Positions 13,937 to 18,300 of a stretch of DNA of 18,300 bases are shown here, one piece after another. The stretch is taken from assembly GCA_038259455.1 (NCBI GenBank), contig JBBSOT010000066.1, positions 1 through 18,300 of the forward strand. The letters are read 5' to 3'. Position numbers and translations under genes: made by a program. The notes beneath the pieces were generated by a model. It was not told the origin of the DNA, did not search any database, and saw only the letters and a program-made list of their open reading frames with translations. Position 1 is the stretch's first letter. Every line of letters starts with the position of its first letter. This DNA is from CAMYMG01 sp038259455 (GTDB lineage: Bacteria; Pseudomonadota; Alphaproteobacteria; Rhizobiales; Rhizobiaceae).

Positions 13937-14172
13937 GCGGGACGCCCGTCGCAAGGGAAAAGCTGCGTCATGCCGGCGCGGATGCACTGAAACAGGACGT
14001 TGCGGACCTGCGCCGCCGGTGCCATTGCCCGGTTACAGAAGCGCTATTTGCTGCGCAGGCATTGGCACTGGGCCAAGTCCGGCAACACAGTTGGCGCGAC
14101 ACCGTCGCTGGGCTCGTCCATGGGAGATAGGGTGAATGATCCGCTTCGTAAGACCGTCTCGTTCCGACACGG

Positions 14173-14201
14173 ATGACAGTCCGTCAATCTCCGGTCATAA
14201 T
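14173..14201 (+). promoter_or_regulatory. Near-consensus sigma-70 promoter at the regulator start
   Basis: ATGACA (14173-14178) and CATAAT (14196-14201) are each one mismatch from consensus and separated by exactly 17 bases. Transcription would start at about 14208, which coincides with the ATG of the regulator at 14207, so the transcript may be leaderless. No Shine-Dalgarno precedes this ATG. Confidence 0.5.
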
Positions 14202-14206
14202 CAGGC

Positions 14207-15391
14207 ATGAGGTACGTATTCGACTCTTTCGTCGTCGATGCGGCGGCGCGCGAGCTGATGGCATCGGGTCAACCGGTCAGGATCGAGCCGATGGTGCTGG
14301 ACCTGCTTATCCATCTGATCGAATGCCGGGACCGGGTCGTCCCGAAGGACGAACTGGTCGGCGCCGTCTGGCAGGGCCGCTTCGTTTCAGACGCCGCGGT
14401 GTCGAGCGCCGTCAGCGCGGCACGGCGCGCGCTCGACGATGACGGCAATCGCCAGCAGCATATCCGCACCATGCACGGCCGCGGCTTCCGCTTCGTCAGT
14501 CCGGTCGTCGAGGCCGGCGCACAATCCGCGCCCGCCGCCGACGAAGGCGAACTCCGCCAGCAGGAGATCCGTTACTGCCAGAGCGCAGACGGCACCCGCA
14601 TCGCCTATGCCTTAGCGGGCTCCGGCCCACCCCTGGTCAAGTCCGCGAACTGGCTCCATCACCTCGAGTTCGACTGGGAAAGCCCGGTCTGGCGCCATTT
14701 CTTCCAGGAGTTCACGAGCCGCCAGCGGCTGCTGCGCTACGACGGCAGGGGCATGGGACTGTCGGCCTGGGACGTCACCGACTTCAGTTTCGAGCGCCAG
14801 ATGGAAGACCTCGAGGCGGTCATCGAACAGGCCAGCCTGAAAGAGTTCGCCCTGTTCGGCATATCGCAGGGATGTTCCACGGCGGTCACCTACGCCGCCC
14901 GGTATCCGGAGCGCGTCTCCCGTCTCGTCCTACTCGGCGGATATGCAAGGGGTTGGAAATGTCGAGACGAGCCGACGGGCGCGGTGATGAGGCAGGCTGC
15001 GATCGATCTGATCCGGGTTGGCTGGGGCCAGGACAATCCTGCCGTGCGGCAGATGTTCACCGCGCTCTACATGCCCGACGCTCCGGCCGAAAGCCAACGA
15101 TGGTTTTCGGATCTCCAGCGCAAGACGACGAGCGGCGAGAACGCGGCCGCGATCCTCGATGCTCACGGCGGGGTGAACGTCCGCGCCTTGCTGCCGCAGG
15201 TCAAGGCGCCGACGCTCGTCATTCATTCCCGGCACGATGGCGGCGTGCCTTTTGCACAAGGACAGGAACTGGCCGCCGGCATCGCCGGCGCGCGGTTTGC
15301 CGTGCTCGACACGACCAACCACATCCTGCCCGCAACCGACCCCGCCTGGACCCGCTGCGCCCGGCTGATCCAGGATTTCCTCGCGGAGTAG
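14207..15391 (+). CDS. Winged-helix transcriptional regulator fused to an alpha/beta-hydrolase
   Basis: A 394-residue protein. Residues 1-100 form an OmpR/CadC-type winged helix, with KDELVGAVWQGRFVSDAAVSSAVSAARRAL as the recognition region and HGRGFRFV as the final beta-hairpin. After a short linker, residues 120-394 form an alpha/beta-hydrolase: YDGRGMGLS, the nucleophile elbow GISQGCS with Ser220, VIHSRHD with Asp344, and TTNHILP with His372. The complete Ser-Asp-His triad implies that the domain is catalytically competent and not a mere sensor relic. No membrane segment is seen, unlike in CadC. The gene is divergent from the OsmC-DUF1127-flavoprotein operon, its probable target. A small ester or lactone ligand that is hydrolysed to switch the regulator is a reasonable hypothesis. 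The fusion is known from other proteobacterial genomes; its ligand is unknown to me. Confidence 0.85.
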   Translation: MRYVFDSFVVDAAARELMASGQPVRIEPMVLDLLIHLIECRDRVVPKDELVGAVWQGRFVSDAAVSSAVSAARRALDDDGNRQQHIRTMHGRGFRFVSPVVEAGAQSAPAADEGELRQQEIRYCQSADGTRIAYALAGSGPPLVKSANWLHHLEFDWESPVWRHFFQEFTSRQRLLRYDGRGMGLSAWDVTDFSFERQMEDLEAVIEQASLKEFALFGISQGCSTAVTYAARYPERVSRLVLLGGYARGWKCRDEPTGAVMRQAAIDLIRVGWGQDNPAVRQMFTALYMPDAPAESQRWFSDLQRKTTSGENAAAILDAHGGVNVRALLPQVKAPTLVIHSRHDGGVPFAQGQELAAGIAGARFAVLDTTNHILPATDPAWTRCARLIQDFLAE

Positions 15392-15516
15392 TGCGAACCT
15401 GGAAGGGGAAACTCGGCCAGGGTGCGCTCCTTGAGCCAGCCTCACTCCGCCGCTCCATCCACAGCAAGTGCCGCACCCTGCGGCCAACCTGATGTGGAGC
15501 GGCCTTGTGCTGCCGC

Positions 15517-15556
15517 TTGTGGCGATCTGTCCTCAGGCATGAAAGAGGAGGCCACG
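15517..15556. repeat. 40-bp dispersed intergenic repeat, copy B
   Basis: Matches 10539-10578 at 39 of 40 positions, the difference being a G in place of C in GAAAGAGG. In this copy the inner CCTC and GAGG can also pair, giving a longer fold-back inside the GTGGC/GCCAC arms. It lies in the 350-base gap at 15392-15741 downstream of the hydrolase-type regulator. The same gap also holds a TGTGGAGCGG duplicated at 15493 and 15627 and an inverted copy of its CCGCTCCA at 15450, but no gene I can support. Confidence 0.7.
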
Positions 15557-15741
15557 GTCGATGATCGCGGCCTCACCCTCAAGGTCACCCCGGCGTTCGA
15601 GAAGTCGGAATTAAAGAGTCGTGCCCTGTGGAGCGGACGTGTTAGGCTTTCGCAGGTGCCGGAAGTCCAGGGATTTCCCAAGTGCGCACCTGCCGAGTGA
15701 TGACTTGCGTTGCGAGTTTTCGGCCCCTGAAAGCCACGGTC

Positions 15742-16794
15742 ATGTCGCAGAACCCGATTGCCCATTTCGAGGCAGCCAGCACGCTTGCCATCGTGGTGGC
15801 TTCGAACGAGCCACTGCTGTTTCTGACCGAAGACCTGAAGGTCATCGCAGCGAGTGCTTCTTTCTGCCGGACATTTCAGCTCGACCCGGCAACCGTACCC
15901 GGCAGAAGCCTGGGTGAGCTTGGAAGCGGCGAGTGGGCGATGCCAAGGCTTTTCTCGCTGCTGAGGGCAACCGCCTCGGGAAGCGCGCAGATCGAAGCCT
16001 ACGAAATTGACCTCGACCAGCCTGACCAGAGGATACGGCAACTCGTTGTCAACGCCCGGAGGCTGGATGACGGTGACAAGGACCACATCCGGCTGCTGAT
16101 GGCGGTCAGCGATGTAACGGACGCCAGGGCCGAAACCCGAAAGAAGGATCAACTCGTCAGAGAGAAGGCGATCCTGATCCAGGAGGTCCAGCACCGGGTC
16201 GCAAACAGCCTTCAGATCATTGCCAGCGTTCTTATGCAGAGTGCACGCAGGGTCCAGTCGGAGGAAGCACGGGGGCATATCCAGAACGCCCACCACCGCG
16301 TCATGTCGATCGCGGCGGTGCAGAAGCAGCTCTCGACGTCCCCGGGCGGCAACGTCGAACTCCGCACCTACTTCAGGCAGCTATGCGAAAGCCTCGGGGC
16401 GTCCATGATTGCGGATGAGGACAGGCTTTCCATATCGGTGACTGTCGACGACAGCGTCGTGGAAGCCGACGTTTCCGTCAGTTTCGGGCTCATTATCACC
16501 GAACTGGTGATCAACTCGCTCAAGCACGCATTCCCTGACGAACGATCGGGCAGGATCGTGATAGACTTTAGATCCACGGGCAGGGACTGGGCCTTGTCGG
16601 TCGCCGACGATGGCATCGGCATTGCAAAGGGAAGCAATGCGCCAAAGTCCGGCCTGGGCACCGGTATCGTGGAAGCACTTACCAAAAATCTGGGTGCCGA
16701 GATCGAATTGACGAACGCGAATCCCGGCACCGTGGTGACGATCAGCCATCGAGAGGCAACCGGACTGCGCGAACACCTTCCAAAGGTGGCCTAA
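15742..16794 (+). CDS. PAS-HisKA_2 sensor histidine kinase
   Basis: A 350-residue cytoplasmic kinase. Residues about 10-125 resemble a PAS domain (LLFLTEDLKVIAASASFC is its start, MAVSDVTDARAE its end). The phosphoacceptor segment is EVQHRVANSLQIIASVL with His151, a HisKA_2/HWE-type H-box. The ATP-binding part shows the N-box ITELVINSLKHAFP with Asn258, the G1 box VADDGIGI and a GLGTGIVEALTKNLGAEIEL G2-like region. No membrane helix is seen, so the signal is probably cytoplasmic, such as redox, light or a small molecule. ATG 15742 is chosen because it begins just before the PAS domain; upstream in-frame starts at 15682 (GTG) and 15700 (ATG) cannot be excluded. The response regulator 68 bases downstream is its probable partner. 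Confidence 0.85.
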   Translation: MSQNPIAHFEAASTLAIVVASNEPLLFLTEDLKVIAASASFCRTFQLDPATVPGRSLGELGSGEWAMPRLFSLLRATASGSAQIEAYEIDLDQPDQRIRQLVVNARRLDDGDKDHIRLLMAVSDVTDARAETRKKDQLVREKAILIQEVQHRVANSLQIIASVLMQSARRVQSEEARGHIQNAHHRVMSIAAVQKQLSTSPGGNVELRTYFRQLCESLGASMIADEDRLSISVTVDDSVVEADVSVSFGLIITELVINSLKHAFPDERSGRIVIDFRSTGRDWALSVADDGIGIAKGSNAPKSGLGTGIVEALTKNLGAEIELTNANPGTVVTISHREATGLREHLPKVA

Positions 16795-16862
16795 AAACTT
16801 GGCCATCGCGCCAAACGGACACAGCAGAAAATGCGTTCAGAAGAACACAACCCGGGTCGCAG

Positions 16863-17255
16863 ATGCTAAATGGTAAGGCGGTCGTCCTTGTGGTCGAAGA
16901 CAGCCCACTCATTCGAATGAGTGCGATGGAACTGGTTATCGATGCTGGCTATGAGGCGCTTGAGGCGGAAAATGCCGACGAGGCGATCCGCATCCTGGAG
17001 TCGAGAAGCGATATCGACCTGGTTTTTACCGACGTGCAGATGCCCGGAACAATCGACGGCATCAAGCTGTCGCACTACATCCGCGACCGCTGGCCACCGG
17101 TCAGGCTGATGGTCGCTTCCGGCAACAAGATTGTTGACGAGAGCAGTCTTCCCATAGGCAGCAAGTTCTTTTCCAAACCGTACAGCAACCATCAGATCGC
17201 AGACGCCATGGCGCGTCTGCTGGCCGGCGAAACCGCAATATTGCCCTCGTCGTAG
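16863..17255 (+). CDS. Single-domain response regulator (CheY-like receiver)
   Basis: A 130-residue receiver with no output domain. The acidic pocket is E12-D13 (LVVEDSPLIR), the phosphoacceptor is D57 in VFTDVQMPG, the switch Ser is S86 in MVASGN and the conserved Lys is K105 in FFSKPY. It follows the HisKA_2 kinase gene on the same strand and is presumably phosphorylated by it. Such stand-alone receivers pass phosphate to other proteins or act by protein-protein contact; in Rhizobiales many belong to general stress or motility circuits. The downstream target cannot be named from the sequence. Confidence 0.88.
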   Translation: MLNGKAVVLVVEDSPLIRMSAMELVIDAGYEALEAENADEAIRILESRSDIDLVFTDVQMPGTIDGIKLSHYIRDRWPPVRLMVASGNKIVDESSLPIGSKFFSKPYSNHQIADAMARLLAGETAILPSS

Positions 17256-17354
17256 CCGCGCCTCTTTAGGCTTAACCCAAGCCCACGTTCACCAACTTCC
17301 CGACCGTCGCATTCAGGCTTTTGGCGGTTTTGAGTTTCGACCGGCATGGAACCT

Positions 17355-17375
17355 CGGTGGAGCCTCACGCCACCG
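17355..17375 (-). terminator. Stem-loop spanning the cyclase stop codon
   Basis: CGGTGG and CCACCG pair with a nine-base loop that contains the cyclase TGA. It lies in the convergent gap with the response regulator and could terminate the minus-strand transcript, although no U-run follows. Confidence 0.25.
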
Positions 17376-18300
17376 GTTCAGCCACCGCCGCCACGGCATC
17401 GAAGTTCGCGTCCTGCGGCACCACCCTTATCGTGTGCGGCCGGGTGCTGCCGCGAATGGCGATCTCGCGCGTTTCATAGGCCGACATGTCGATGCCAGAC
17501 AGGCTTGCCGCGTCGTCCGAAATGACGATCGACGCATCCAGATCCTTCGCCGCCGATTCCAGCCGGCTGGCGATGTTGACCGTGTCGCCGATCGCAGTCA
17601 CCCCCATCGCTCCGCCATAGCCCATGGCGCCGACGATGGCCGGGCCGGCATGGATGCCGATGGCGACCCTCAGCGGCGCCGGGAGCTCGGCTGCCAGTTC
17701 TTCGCTCAGGTGCCCAAGCTCGGCAATGATGGTGGCCGAGGCAACCAGCGCCTGCCGGCATGCCTCGCCCTTCGTCGTGCCAAGGCCGAACAGCGCCATG
17801 GCGCCGTCGCCAATGAACTTGTCGAGTTGCCCGCCCGCCTGCTCGACGGCCTTTCCGACGACGGCGAAATAGCGGTTGAGCAGGAACACGATGTCATAGG
17901 GCAGCCGGTGATCGGAAAGGGCGGTGAAACTCCTGATGTCGCAAAACAGCACCGCGATCTCCTGCTCGCGTCCGGGAGCCGACTGGCGGCCGCCGATGGG
18001 CAGCGCGCGCTCGGAGCCGGCGGCCAGAAGCGGCATCACGGTCAGGTCGTGCACTGGCCGGAACTGGCAGGCAAGCCTGACGTCCGGCCCGGCATCGATG
18101 CGCATCAGCGTCAGTTCCTCCACCGAACCGGGCAGCGGCTGGCCCTCGATCCCTCGCGTGACGCGGACGCGGCAGGTCGAGCAACGGCCGCGTCCGCCGC
18201 ACACCGAGTAATGCGGCACGCCGCCGATGCGGCTCGCCTCCAGCACGGTGTGGCCCCTGGGCAGGCGGACCACCTGGCCGCGGTCGTAACGGGTCTCGAC
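17365..18300 (-). CDS. Ferredoxin-class III adenylate/guanylate cyclase, 5' end beyond window
   Basis: The frame is open to the right edge, so the N-terminus is missing; 311 residues are visible. The first 80 are a 2Fe-2S ferredoxin domain with the cluster cysteines at visible residues 34, 40 and 43 (VCGGRGRCSTC) and the fourth at 78 (RLACQF). From about 115 onward comes a class III nucleotide cyclase catalytic domain: the metal Asp121 in VLFCDIRSF, Lys161 and the second metal Asp165 in LDKFIGDGAMALFG, and the transition-state residues in IGDTVNIASRLES (Asp239, Asn242, Arg246). All essential residues are present, so it should make cAMP, with ATP specificity suggested by Lys and Asp. The ferredoxin probably makes activity respond to redox state or iron. 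In many Rhizobiales homologues membrane helices precede the ferredoxin. Confidence 0.88.
   Translation of the reverse strand, partial: VETRYDRGQVVRLPRGHTVLEASRIGGVPHYSVCGGRGRCSTCRVRVTRGIEGQPLPGSVEELTLMRIDAGPDVRLACQFRPVHDLTVMPLLAAGSERALPIGGRQSAPGREQEIAVLFCDIRSFTALSDHRLPYDIVFLLNRYFAVVGKAVEQAGGQLDKFIGDGAMALFGLGTTKGEACRQALVASATIIAELGHLSEELAAELPAPLRVAIGIHAGPAIVGAMGYGGAMGVTAIGDTVNIASRLESAAKDLDASIVISDDAASLSGIDMSAYETREIAIRGSTRPHTIRVVPQDANFDAVAAVAEPVA

Noticed and set aside
13789..14130. Overlapping open frames on both strands in the OsmC/regulator gap
   Set aside because: Neither frame has recognisable motifs or a good ribosome binding site, and the high GC content creates long chance frames. Divergent promoters are expected here.
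15405..15414. GGGGAAACTC downstream of the hydrolase-type regulator, identical to part of the repeat at 13916-13925
   Set aside because: A ten-base match is not rare enough in 18 kb to claim a functional pair.
15442..16296. Long minus-strand frame of 284 codons opposite the histidine kinase
   Set aside because: It is antisense to a clear PAS/HisKA_2 kinase, runs through the dispersed repeat and has no family features.

Overview
The window reads as a chromosomal segment of a high-GC alphaproteobacterium, most likely a Rhizobiales member of the Mesorhizobium kind. This is inferred from gene content: a SorC-type sugar regulator end, a HisKA_2/HWE-style histidine kinase with a stand-alone receiver, a small Arg-rich DUF1127 protein, and a class III cyclase carrying a 2Fe-2S ferredoxin domain. 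No RNA gene, CRISPR array, transposase or phage gene was seen.

Left part (1-8256). After the 3' end of a SorC-family regulator comes a tight three-gene plus-strand operon: a GT4 glycosyltransferase, an ATP-grasp protein and a CelD-like GNAT acyltransferase, joined by a 1-bp gap and then a 4-bp overlap. A minus-strand pair follows: an unrecognised protein (3953-4909) and a second GT4 glycosyltransferase (5189-6316). The second GT is divergent from a large DUF2194-like protein (6421-8256) that carries CE4/NodB-like metal-site motifs. Together these look like a surface-polysaccharide synthesis and modification locus. The GNAT may have lost its C-terminus to a frameshift.

Middle (8257-10509). 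An extended-SDR/NAD(P)-binding protein diverges from a LysR regulator. The LysR promoter, a palindrome and the start codon are nearly superimposed. The SDR seems to start at TTG, with a well-placed Shine-Dalgarno and a six-codon mini-ORF just upstream.

Redox operon (10583-15391). On the minus strand lie an OsmC-family protein, a DUF1127 protein (4-bp overlap), a CzcO/FMO-like flavoprotein and a second FAD oxidoreductase. Divergent to them is a regulator that fuses an OmpR/CadC-type winged helix to a complete alpha/beta-hydrolase domain with its Ser-Asp-His triad. This arrangement suggests a ligand-sensing or ligand-hydrolysing regulator that controls a detoxification operon, and it is the most interesting unit in the window.

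Right part (15392-18300). A PAS/HisKA_2 histidine kinase and a single-domain response regulator lie on the plus strand and converge on a ferredoxin-class III adenylate/guanylate cyclase that runs off the right edge. A 40-bp intergenic repeat with one mismatch occurs at 10539-10578 and 15517-15556, bracketing the redox operon and its regulator.
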